A DNA stretch of 64,000 nucleotides. Origin: Xanthomonas campestris pv. phormiicola. GTDB lineage: Bacteria > Pseudomonadota > Gammaproteobacteria > Xanthomonadales > Xanthomonadaceae. Of this stretch, positions 54,351 through 62,088 are shown piece after piece. Where the stretch lies: assembly GCA_025666215.1 (NCBI GenBank), contig CP102593.1, forward strand, positions 1,253,001 through 1,317,000, read 5' to 3'. Position numbers and translations under genes: made by a program. The stretch's first letter is position 1. Every line of letters starts with the position of its first letter. The notes under the pieces are model-generated. The model was not told the DNA's origin and did not search any database. It worked only from the letters and a program-made list of their open reading frames with translations.

Positions 54351-55208
54351 TCATAAACCTTTCGACAGAGAGAGGAATCGTCTGAAGACGACAACAACGA
54401 CAAGCGTGCCGGCCAGGAGCAGCAACGAGAGAGCACTCGCAAAAGGCCAGTCCAAAAGTTCGGTTGCCTGTTGACTGATGAGCGTCGCGGCCATCAGCGT
54501 GTCTGGTCCCCCGACAAGCGCCGGCGTTATGTAAAAGCCGAGCGACAGAATGAAGACGATGAGGCAACCGGCGAAAATGCCAGGCAGGCTTAGTGGCAGC
54601 GTCACTGTTATGAAGCTTGTGATTGCGCCTGCACCGAGGTTGCGCGCCGCCCGCTCGTAGTCCGCCGGTATCGCTCGCAGCGCGCCGAAGATCGGAAGGA
54701 TCATGTAGGGCAACAGAACATGCGTCATCGCTACCAGCACGGTAGCTTCGGTGTATAGGAGCTTGAGTGGTGCATCGGTGAGCCCGAGCCACCGAAGCAG
54801 GCCGTTGACGAGTCCGTTCGTCTGCAGCAGCACGATCCAGGCATAAGAGCGGACAAGTACGCTGGTCCACAACGGCACGAGCACGCAAGCGGTGACCAGT
54901 AGTGCGGTGCGCCCTGACAGCCGCGACATCAGCAGCGCAACCGGATAGCCCAACACAAATGCAGCCAATGTCACGGCCGCGGCGATACGGGCTGTCCGTA
55001 GGAAGACATTGACGTAGAGTGTGCTTTCCATGGCTCTGGCGAGATGCCGCAGGGTAAAGTCTGGGTCGAACACTGCCATTGCTAGCAGGCGCCCGACAGG
55101 ATAGAGGAAAGCGCCGCAGAACAGGGCGATCAGTGGCAATAACAGGATCAACGCCGTGCCTGGATTGTAGATGCCGGCAGTAGAGGTGTTGGTCATACGG
55201 GCGGCCAT
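54351..55208 (-). CDS. ABC importer permease (PotB-like)
   Basis: 285 residues, six membrane helices (ALILLLPLIALFCGAFLYPV first); coupling loop YERAARNLGAGAITSFITVT then LPLSLPGIFAG. Forms the membrane channel with the PotC-like subunit. ATG 55208 (MAARMTNTSTAGIYNP) lies 2 bases after the ATPase stop. Confidence 0.9.
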   Translation of the reverse strand: MAARMTNTSTAGIYNPGTALILLLPLIALFCGAFLYPVGRLLAMAVFDPDFTLRHLARAMESTLYVNVFLRTARIAAAVTLAAFVLGYPVALLMSRLSGRTALLVTACVLVPLWTSVLVRSYAWIVLLQTNGLVNGLLRWLGLTDAPLKLLYTEATVLVAMTHVLLPYMILPIFGALRAIPADYERAARNLGAGAITSFITVTLPLSLPGIFAGCLIVFILSLGFYITPALVGGPDTLMAATLISQQATELLDWPFASALSLLLLAGTLVVVVVFRRFLSLSKGL

Positions 55209-55210
55209 TG

Positions 55211-56326
55211 TCAGGTTCCTTCCCGAAAGACGCTCGCGCGCGATGCGTCGAGGACAATTCCGACAGAGCTGCCGACCTGCAACTTCCTGCACGCGCCAGG
55301 TTCTGCCTGGACCTGCAGAAGCTCACCATTGGCAAGGCGGATAAAGGCAAGCTCTGATGATCCGACGAAACGGGATCCTTCCAATGTCCCCAGGAGCTGC
55401 GCGGTTCCGTCGACGGCCAACCTCAGCGCTTCGGGCCGTAACGCGATGCGGACAGAAGCTCCCGCTTCGATGTCGCGGCATCGATTGAGTGGCACAATAA
55501 CATCGGCCTCATCATGTAGTCGTATCCGGGCGTCGGTGCCTTCCAGTGCTAGGCACGTCGCTATGAGAAAGCTGGTGCGTCCGATGAAGTCGGCAACAAA
55601 AGGTGAAGCAGGTTCATCGTAAAGTTCATCGGGAGTGCCTACCTGTTCAATCCGACCTCGGTTCATAACGACGATGCGGTCCGATAGGCTAAGAGCCTCC
55701 TCTTGGTCATGCGTCACGTATATGATCGTGACGCCTACGGTACGGTGTAGCCTCATAATCTCAAGCTGCATCTGGTCTCTGAGCTTCTTGTCCAGGGCCG
55801 ACAGAGGTTCGTCCATCAGCATGACCGGCGGCTGGGAGACGAGTGCGCGGGCCACGGCGACACGCTGCTGCTGACCGCCAGACAGGGCTGTTGGCATACG
55901 CGTGCCCAGACCATCGAGGCTGATCAACTTCAAAGCTTCCTCGACTCGTTGTCGAATTTCCGCGCGATCCACGCCGCGTCGCTTAAGTGGGTAAGCGATG
56001 TTGTCGGCAACCGACATGTGGGGGAATAGCGCATACCGCTGAAATACCATGCCCAAGCCGCGCTTTTCGGGGCGCGTGTGTGTCATGTCCTGATCGCCGA
56101 TAATCAGGCGGCCGGATGTCGGCTTCTCAAAGCCGGCGATCATCATCAGGAGCGTCGTCTTGCCAGAGCCGGATGGCCCCAAGATCGAAACGAATTCTCC
56201 CGGTTTCACTGTGAGCGAAACGTCGTCTACAGCCGTGACGAATGGACCGTAAGATTTTTTGATTGCTTCCACTGCGACACCGGCACCAGCAATGGAGGCT
56301 TCCTTCAACATTGAAACGGCATTCAT
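55211..56326 (-). CDS. ABC importer ATPase (PotA-like)
   Basis: 371 residues. Walker A LGPSGSGKTTLLMMI, Q loop MVFQRYALFPHMS, signature LSGGQQQRVAVARAL, Walker B VMLMDEPLSALDKK, His of VTHDQEEAL; then a C-terminal TOBE regulatory domain. Energises the importer. Start ATG 56326 (MNAVSMLKEAS) overlaps the DUF1445 stop by 4 bases. Confidence 0.93.
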   Translation of the reverse strand: MNAVSMLKEASIAGAGVAVEAIKKSYGPFVTAVDDVSLTVKPGEFVSILGPSGSGKTTLLMMIAGFEKPTSGRLIIGDQDMTHTRPEKRGLGMVFQRYALFPHMSVADNIAYPLKRRGVDRAEIRQRVEEALKLISLDGLGTRMPTALSGGQQQRVAVARALVSQPPVMLMDEPLSALDKKLRDQMQLEIMRLHRTVGVTIIYVTHDQEEALSLSDRIVVMNRGRIEQVGTPDELYDEPASPFVADFIGRTSFLIATCLALEGTDARIRLHDEADVIVPLNRCRDIEAGASVRIALRPEALRLAVDGTAQLLGTLEGSRFVGSSELAFIRLANGELLQVQAEPGACRKLQVGSSVGIVLDASRASVFREGT

Positions 56327-57153
56327 GTGCGGGTCTCCCCGAGCAGGATATCGGTCACAAACATATGTCCAGCTGCATGAGTGATCATCTCGGGAATGCC
56401 GGACGCTATGGCGATGGCTTGGGGCGTAACCCCACACGCCCAAAAGACCGGGACATCGTTCTCGCGCAGGGCATTGAAGCGTCCCCACTCCACATTGGAG
56501 AGATCGGGAATGCCAATCGCGGCGGGATCGCCGACATGCAGTGGTGATCCATGCGCCAGCGGATAGCGACTGCTAATCTCTCGGGCTTCCTCAACGCGAT
56601 CGTAGGGGATAGGCCGCATGGTGACGACGACGGGGCCGTGCAGCCGGCCGGCCGATCTGCATTGGATGGAAGAGGTGTAGACGGAGATTCGGCCGTCCTC
56701 TGTTTCGAGATGGCGTTGCCGTATGCCGGCGCCCTCTAGGGCCTCATCCATTGAGTTGGAACAACCGATGAGGAAGGCGACGTGGTCCTTACGCCAGAGG
56801 TCGGCGATAGAGCGCCGTTCCTCAACTAGCTGTCCATTGCGGAAAACGCGATAACCCGGCAGGTCATTGCGAATGTCAGCCCCTGGGGCGCAAAAGCTGG
56901 GCTCCGGGTTCCCCGTCTCCGTGACTTCGATAATTGGACAAGGCTTCGGATTGCGTTGTGCAAAAAGGAGGAAGTCATAAGCGTAAGCTTCGGGCAGAAT
57001 TGCCAGGTTAGCTTGGACGTAGCCTCGCGCCAGTCCATGCGTCGCGCGCGTCCATCGGCCGGCGCGCACTGCCGCGCGAACCTCGGCACCGGATGCTGCA
57101 GATAGGTTGGCTCGACTTAGCGAGTTGGAGATGTTCTCAATAGCAGCTGTCAT
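56323..57153 (-). CDS. DUF1445 family protein (D-glutamate cyclase-like, YcsI type)
   Basis: 276 residues of the DUF1445 family, annotated as putative hydro-lyase; a mammalian relative has D-glutamate cyclase activity. Family marks: LARGYVQANLAILPEAYAYD, FLLFAQRNPKPCPIIEVTE, DLPGYRVFRNG, FLIGCSNSMDEALEGAGI, VVVTMRPIPYDRVEEAREIS, AHGSPLHVGDPAAIGI and FWACGVTPQAIAI. Coupled by 4-base overlaps to both neighbours. It probably acts on an amino or keto acid released from the imported compound; the reaction is unknown. Confidence 0.87.
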   Translation of the reverse strand: MTAAIENISNSLSRANLSAASGAEVRAAVRAGRWTRATHGLARGYVQANLAILPEAYAYDFLLFAQRNPKPCPIIEVTETGNPEPSFCAPGADIRNDLPGYRVFRNGQLVEERRSIADLWRKDHVAFLIGCSNSMDEALEGAGIRQRHLETEDGRISVYTSSIQCRSAGRLHGPVVVTMRPIPYDRVEEAREISSRYPLAHGSPLHVGDPAAIGIPDLSNVEWGRFNALRENDVPVFWACGVTPQAIAIASGIPEMITHAAGHMFVTDILLGETRT

Positions 57154-58388
57154 GTATCCATCTCCATAAGCGCCCCTGAAGTGGTCATGAAGGTTTCCAC
57201 GCCATCGGCGCGGACGACCACGGTGTCCTCGACCTGCAGTCCGCCCCAGCCGAGTTCGTAATAGGGCGTCTCCACGCACAGGACCATGCCCTCCTCAATG
57301 ATGTCCTTGCTTGTTGGCGTCAGGTCGGGGAGGTCGTAACCATCTAGACCGATGCCGTGGCCAACATGCGAGCGAGCGTAATGCGGGATCCCTTCGCGGC
57401 GAACCGTCTCTACGGCGATGTCAAAAATCGTGGATGCCGCAACGCCGGGTTTGATCGCTTCAAGTGCCGCCACAACGCCGAGATGAAGCGCGCGATGGTA
57501 TTGGCGGACGCGGTCTGGTGCAGGTCCAAGCGTCGCGATCCTGGCAATATCAGCGCGGTAATGTTTGTAGCGACCGCCCGCGTCGAAGCGAATGATGTCA
57601 CCTTTGGCGAGTGCTGCTTCGGAAGGCTGAACGTTGGGCATAGCGCTGCGCGAGCCGAAGCCAATGCAACCCAGGACAGGCCAGGCATCTTCTGCCACCG
57701 TTTGGGCGTGGAATGCACGTGCCATTTCGATCTCCGTGATGCCCGGTCGTGCGATTGCGAGTGCCGCGGCGATCGAACGCTCGGTGATCTGTGCTGCCTG
57801 CCGCAGGGAGTTGATCTCGTTCGCCGTTTTGACGGCTCGGATCGCGCGAAAGAGGCGCATCGCCGGAATGAGTTGGGCGTGGGGAAGACGTGCCTGCAAC
57901 TGTTCCCAATTGCCGGGCAATAGGCCCAGTTCATCGACCGCGATCCGGGCAGAAGAGAGCCCGCGGGCTTCGATTGCGGCCACCAGTGCGGCCATCGCGT
58001 CCTCGTCAGCCGGTAGGTCATCGAGCACGGCTTGCCGGGCGCTTAGTGGATCAAGCTGCCCTTCACTGCGATCCAAGCGAAAGTACCCGAAACGACGGAC
58101 ATCCTTAACCCACACCGGTTGATCAGCCAAAAGGTCGAGCAACGAACTGGCGGCTACTAAGCAAGCGTTCTCGGGATCTGCAGCGGGAATCAGGACGTAG
58201 GTCTGGGGGCCACGCCGGATCCACTGCGAAAGCGCCCAATAGCCGCTAGAATATGTGACGTTCTCAGGCGATGTGGCAACAATGGCATCGATGCCTTCGG
58301 CCGAGAGAACCGTTCGTAGTCTCGGCATGTTCACCAGGCGCTGAGCCGTTGCCCATTGCGAGCCGGCTTCCAGGGATAGGTCGTTCAT
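57150..58388 (-). CDS. M24-family metallopeptidase (Xaa-Pro peptidase / creatinase type)
   Basis: 412 residues, cytoplasmic. N-terminal creatinase domain (LRTVLSAEGIDAIVATSPEN) and C-terminal pita-bread domain with all five metal ligands: Asp in IRFDAGG, Asp in YRADIARI, His in HVGHGIGL, Glu in CVETPYYELG and Glu in LQVEDTVVV. Xaa-Pro aminopeptidase, Xaa-Pro dipeptidase and ectoine hydrolase all share this pattern. In this operon an amide, dipeptide or cyclic amidine hydrolase acting on the imported compound is likelier than general peptide turnover. Confidence 0.88.
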   Translation of the reverse strand: MNDLSLEAGSQWATAQRLVNMPRLRTVLSAEGIDAIVATSPENVTYSSGYWALSQWIRRGPQTYVLIPAADPENACLVAASSLLDLLADQPVWVKDVRRFGYFRLDRSEGQLDPLSARQAVLDDLPADEDAMAALVAAIEARGLSSARIAVDELGLLPGNWEQLQARLPHAQLIPAMRLFRAIRAVKTANEINSLRQAAQITERSIAAALAIARPGITEIEMARAFHAQTVAEDAWPVLGCIGFGSRSAMPNVQPSEAALAKGDIIRFDAGGRYKHYRADIARIATLGPAPDRVRQYHRALHLGVVAALEAIKPGVAASTIFDIAVETVRREGIPHYARSHVGHGIGLDGYDLPDLTPTSKDIIEEGMVLCVETPYYELGWGGLQVEDTVVVRADGVETFMTTSGALMEMDT

Positions 58389-59188
58389 CTTGCCTCCTGC
58401 ATTGTGGAATCATCGGTGAGCCTTGGCGGCGGTCCTGCGTAGCCAATCGACTGAGAGCACCGGTAGGCGGCCTGCCGAACGAGACGGATGGCGTTGGCCA
58501 TCTCGCTTGGCTCATTCTCATGGGGGAGTAGTGCAACACTGATCGAGGCGACGGGCTCGTCACGGGCATCACGCACCAACGCGGCGGCTGACGCCACCCC
58601 TTCGATATTTTCGCTGAACACCGTCGCATAGCCTTGGTGCCGAATGGTGGCCAAGTCAGAAAGTAACTCTGCAATGGTTTGCCGAGTTCTCGCGGTGTAG
58701 CGAGTCAAAGGTTCTGGACCGAGGATTTTACGAACCTCAATTTCGGGCAATGTTGAGAGCAGCATTTTCCCGATCGCAGTGGAATGCAGGTTGATGCGTG
58801 ATCCGGGCAGTATCCGGACGGAAATTGGCCCGCTGCTCTGGATGCTGTCGAGATACATGGCTGCGCCGTCACGGAGAACGCCGAGATAGCCATTGAGATG
58901 ATGTTTGTCGGCAAGATCGGCGAGTTCACGCGTAACAGCGGACAGCAGCCTATCCTCGCGCCGCATGGTGCTGCCCAGGACGATCGCGCGATACCCGAGC
59001 CGATAACGCTTGGTTTCACTCGCCTGAGCGACGAAGCCATTCGCATGAAGGGTATTGACCAAGCGCTGCACGATTGTGGGGCTCAACGTTAGTTCCCGCG
59101 CAATGTCACGAATCCCCAACTCGGCATCCGACGTGCCAAGCAGGTTCAAGATGGTGAGCCCACGCTCCAGTGATTGATTTCCAGCCAT
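58385..59188 (-). CDS. IclR-family transcriptional regulator
   Basis: 267 residues. N-terminal winged helix (LTILNLLGTSDAELGIRDIA, SPTIVQRLVNTLHANGFV) and GAF-like effector domain (VTRELADLADKHHLNGYLG, SRINLHSTAIGKMLLSTLPE, YATVFSENIEGVASAAALV). First gene of the operon, overlapping the M24 gene by 4 bases; it most likely represses the operon until the imported compound or a product binds. Confidence 0.93.
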   Translation of the reverse strand: MAGNQSLERGLTILNLLGTSDAELGIRDIARELTLSPTIVQRLVNTLHANGFVAQASETKRYRLGYRAIVLGSTMRREDRLLSAVTRELADLADKHHLNGYLGVLRDGAAMYLDSIQSSGPISVRILPGSRINLHSTAIGKMLLSTLPEIEVRKILGPEPLTRYTARTRQTIAELLSDLATIRHQGYATVFSENIEGVASAAALVRDARDEPVASISVALLPHENEPSEMANAIRLVRQAAYRCSQSIGYAGPPPRLTDDSTMQEAR

Positions 59189-59275
59189 GTTCCTATAATC
59201 GCAACAGTGAACCTATATTTGTATAATTACGAAATTTTACTTTTGTAGTCAATCCGGTTGCCGATTAAAAAATGT
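59189..59275 (-). promoter_or_regulatory. AT-rich promoter region of the IclR-led operon
   Basis: Read on the minus strand, TTGACT (59252-59247) is followed by an AT-rich run with TAATTATAC and TATAGG words before the IclR start. The stretch is the most AT-rich in the area and is the only available promoter for the eight genes. Exact -10 and operator are not resolved by eye. Confidence 0.4.
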
Positions 59276-59439
59276 GCGACGCTGCTCTTAGTGGGACATG
59301 GCGCGGTCACGCGGATCGCCTGCACTTGATGCGAGCGAAGTGAGCAGCTGGTTGCACGGTGATTTCCACTGTGGTCCCCTCAAGCAAGGCGGGTATGGCA
59401 GTGTCGAAACGGCCGCGGCCAAACATCGAGGCGCGGATT

Positions 59440-59548
59440 TTTCTTTCTAACGCGTCTTAGAAAGGCACGCATGGTGCCACGGTGCCGTGTCGGCTGAGCC
59501 GCTCTCTTTTTACCCCTGTTGCCCGAGTACGCTCGGGCATTTTTTTGC
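59440..59548 (+). ncRNA. Possible small RNA with intrinsic terminator
   Basis: Four hairpins stand in a row on the plus strand: CTTTCTAA/TTAGAAAG (59443-59450 and 59457-59464, perfect), GGCAC/GTGCC just after, CGGC/GCCG in CGGCTGAGCCG, and finally a strong terminator. No open frame with features uses this stretch and the flanking genes point away from it on the left. A compact structured transcript of about 110 bases is plausible; no known RNA family is recognised and the promoter is not identified. Confidence 0.4.
59521..59548 (+). terminator. Intrinsic terminator with T7 tail
   Basis: GCCCGAG and CTCGGGC enclose TACG and are followed by ATTTTTTT: the best rho-independent terminator in the window. 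It points rightwards, yet no plus-strand gene ends before it (the nearest plus-strand gene ends more than 8 kb upstream), so it probably ends an untranslated RNA. Confidence 0.85.
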
Positions 59549-59825
59549 CAGGGACGCCTCTGGGAGATACCGGAAGGCATGAGTTGCTATCAGCGTTCTC
59601 CGTCAACTGCGGCCCTGGGGACGACATCCGATCGGGCGCACAGCGCAGCTTTTGCCAAGGCCGCGAAACAGCCGTGGCTGGAACGTATAGAAGACGGGCT
59701 ACAGTGCCATTTCCGCCATTCCTACTGCTAGGTAACGAAAACAAGGACTTGACCGCCGATTTTACTTTACATTGCCTGGTGAGAGGCGTTCCATAGGCAA
59801 GACAGCCGCTGTGCCAGCCCCCGAC

Positions 59826-60410
59826 ATGTCGATCGATCGCCATCAATGGTTTCTCGACCAGGTCTTCTGCCATCGTCCGATGCTGCAGGGGTATCTACGC
59901 AAGTACCTGAATGCCGCTGAAGACATCGACGATGTTATCCAGGACACCTATCTGCGCGTCCACGGCATCCAGGACTACACCACCGTCGAATCGCCCAAGG
60001 CGTTGCTGATCACCATCGCCCATAACCTTGCAGTGGATCTGGTGCGTTGTCGCGCCAGCCGCGCTACTGATGCCGTGGCGGATTTCGATGCGCTGGGCGT
60101 CTCTACGGATGCTCCTCCTTTGGAAGAGCAAATCGATGCGCGTCATCGGTTCGAGGCCTTCTGTTCAGCAGTGGACGCGCTGCCTCCGATCTGTCGGCGC
60201 GTGTTCGTGTTGAGGAAGGTCTACAAGTTGTCGCAAGCGGAGATCAGCGCAGTGCTGGGAATTTCGCAAAGTACGATCGAGAAGCACGTTGTCAAAGGCC
60301 TGATGCGCTGCCGGGACCACCTGCGCGAACGCGATCTCGCAAGTGGAGTGGACGCACCGGTGATGGGAGAGACCGCGTGCCGCGCCAGGGATGAAGGGAG
60401 CGCGTTGTGA
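59826..60410 (+). CDS. ECF sigma factor, FecI type
   Basis: 194 residues. Sigma region 2 (LRKYLNAAEDIDDVIQDTYL) and region 4 (LSQAEISAVLGISQSTIEKH, then VVKGLMRC) with the FecI-type RRVFVLRKVYKLS linker. It would direct RNA polymerase to the receptor genes downstream when freed by FecR. ATG 59826 (MSIDRHQWFLDQ) is chosen; the frame is open 18 codons further. Its stop overlaps the FecR GTG start. Confidence 0.93.
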   Translation: MSIDRHQWFLDQVFCHRPMLQGYLRKYLNAAEDIDDVIQDTYLRVHGIQDYTTVESPKALLITIAHNLAVDLVRCRASRATDAVADFDALGVSTDAPPLEEQIDARHRFEAFCSAVDALPPICRRVFVLRKVYKLSQAEISAVLGISQSTIEKHVVKGLMRCRDHLRERDLASGVDAPVMGETACRARDEGSAL

Positions 60411-61480
60411 GCGATGTAGTCAGGCTTCGCAGTCTTGTCGAGGTGGAAGAAGAGGCGGCCGTATGGGTCTGGCGTCTGGACGATGAGGCGATCACGTCTG
60501 AGTTCCAGACCGAGTTCGAGGCATGGCTTCGCCGCGATCCTCGTCACCGCCGTGCTTTCGAGGAGTTGGGCGGGGTGTGGAAGGCGCTGGATGAACTTGC
60601 CGAGGCCAAGCGTGATGAAAAGGTTGCCACCTTCGTGGCCGAAGAGCGGCGGCTCTACACCCCCCCTTCCAAGCGCAAGCGCGGAAAATTGCGAGTGATA
60701 TCGTCCTGGGCATTGGTCGCTTCGCTTACGCTTGCGGCGGTCATCTATATGTGGCGCCAACGGGACAACGAATCGCAGACCTTGGCAACGGCGGTCGGGC
60801 AGCACCGCAGCGCCACACTTGCAGACGGGTCCGTGGTCGAACTCAACACCAATACCATCCTCGAAACAAACTTTAGCCGCGGGCAGCGCGTGATCCATCT
60901 GCGCAAGGGCGAAGCCACCTTCCAAGTGGCGCACAACCCTGAGCGGCCGTTCCTGGTGCACGCCGGCGACATCGTCGTGCGCGCCGTTGGCACCCAGTTC
61001 AATGTGCGCGTTCGCGACGCATTGGACGTAGAGGTGATCGTCACCGAGGGCAGGGTGGAAGTGAAGCCGACGGCCGCCACGCCAGCGCCGCGGGCACGGG
61101 CTGGCGCGAGCCAAACTGCGGTGCCCGCGACACGTGCCTTGGTCGCCGGACAGCGCTACGACGCTATATCCCAGGCTGCGCCGGTGGACAGTATTGCCCC
61201 AGCCGCGGTTGCTAACACCTTGGCCTGGCGCCAAGGCGCAATCGTGTTCGATGGGGAGCCGTTGGCTCAGGCCCTTGCCGAGTTCAACCGCTATTCGGAT
61301 ACGCGCCTGGTGGTGGCCGATGCCAGTATCCGCGACCTACGGGTGGGCGGGCGATTTCGCACTGGCGATGTTGAGGGCTTCCTCGATGCGTTGAGCCGGA
61401 CCTTTCCGATCGCAACGCGCAAAGGAGCCGACAACTTGATCTACGTACAGGCCCGTACGGCCCCATCTAACCGCCAGTAG
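60407..61480 (+). CDS. FecR-family anti-sigma / transmembrane signal protein
   Basis: 357 residues, GTG start. Cytoplasmic N-terminal DUF4880 region (FEAWLRRDPRHRRAFEELGG), one membrane helix at about 97-116 (VISSWALVASLTLAAVIYMW), periplasmic FecR domain (LADGSVVELNTNTI, VIHLRKGEATFQVAH, AVGTQFNVRV) and a C-terminal DUF4974/STN-like domain (FDGEPLAQALAEFNRYSDTR). It passes the receptor signal to the sigma factor. Overlap of 4 bases with the sigma gene. Confidence 0.93.
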   Translation: MSDVVRLRSLVEVEEEAAVWVWRLDDEAITSEFQTEFEAWLRRDPRHRRAFEELGGVWKALDELAEAKRDEKVATFVAEERRLYTPPSKRKRGKLRVISSWALVASLTLAAVIYMWRQRDNESQTLATAVGQHRSATLADGSVVELNTNTILETNFSRGQRVIHLRKGEATFQVAHNPERPFLVHAGDIVVRAVGTQFNVRVRDALDVEVIVTEGRVEVKPTAATPAPRARAGASQTAVPATRALVAGQRYDAISQAAPVDSIAPAAVANTLAWRQGAIVFDGEPLAQALAEFNRYSDTRLVVADASIRDLRVGGRFRTGDVEGFLDALSRTFPIATRKGADNLIYVQARTAPSNRQ

Positions 61481-61599
61481 TCCGCATCGCCCGGTAGACG
61501 CACCACTTGGCGCGGTGCGCCTGATGGCAATGGCGGAAAGCCCTCAATGCCCCGTCTTGTGTGAACCGGGCATCGAAAAGCCCTTACGGATAGACACCG

Positions 61600-62088
61600 A
61601 TGGGCAAGGTCGCCACACCGTTCGTATTGCTTCTGGCGCTCGTGGTCTTTGGCGTCCCAGCCTGTTCTCGTGCCGACCCTGCCAAGATCCAGTTCGACAT
61701 TCCCGAACAGGTCGCCGCCACCGCACTGAATGAATTCGCGCGCCAAGCGGATATCACGTTGATCTTTGCCTACGACGTCGTGGACGGCATTCAAACGCGC
61801 CCGCTGCAAGGCACGTTCACGGTGGACGAAGGTCTGTCCCGGTTGCTGGGAGGCACACCGCTCACATACCGGCGATCTCATGAAGGCCTGTATCTCGTTT
61901 GTCGGTCAAGTGCGTGCGGGGCGCTGGTCAGCTTCGACCACCTTGTCGATGACGAAAAACGCCCACGTAAGCCACCTCCGGATGGCGGATTTGGTGCGGC
62001 GACCCGTCTCTATAGCAAGCCGGTGGCGCGACCGGAAACCTATTCTACTTCTCGGGGGAGAACGCATCCATGCAAGACCATACTGTGA
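61600..62088 (+). CDS. Free-standing STN-domain protein
   Basis: 162 residues with a signal peptide (FVLLLALVVFGVPACSRAD; the Cys may make it a lipoprotein). Residues ~28-100 are an STN (secretin/TonB short N-terminal) domain: IQFDIPEQVAATALNEFARQ, LIFAYDVVDGIQTRPLQGTF, TVDEGLSRLLGGTPLTYRR. The tail is Pro/Arg-rich and unlike any family. It overlaps the start of the next gene by 19 bases. The receptor downstream has its own STN domain, so this is a second, soluble copy that could compete for or relay the FecR contact. Confidence 0.75.
   Translation: MGKVATPFVLLLALVVFGVPACSRADPAKIQFDIPEQVAATALNEFARQADITLIFAYDVVDGIQTRPLQGTFTVDEGLSRLLGGTPLTYRRSHEGLYLVCRSSACGALVSFDHLVDDEKRPRKPPPDGGFGAATRLYSKPVARPETYSTSRGRTHPCKTIL

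Noticed and set aside
59457..59873. Open frames on both strands between the IclR and FecI genes
   Set aside because: They cross the terminator and hairpins, lack ribosome sites and give featureless translations; the region is better read as noncoding.
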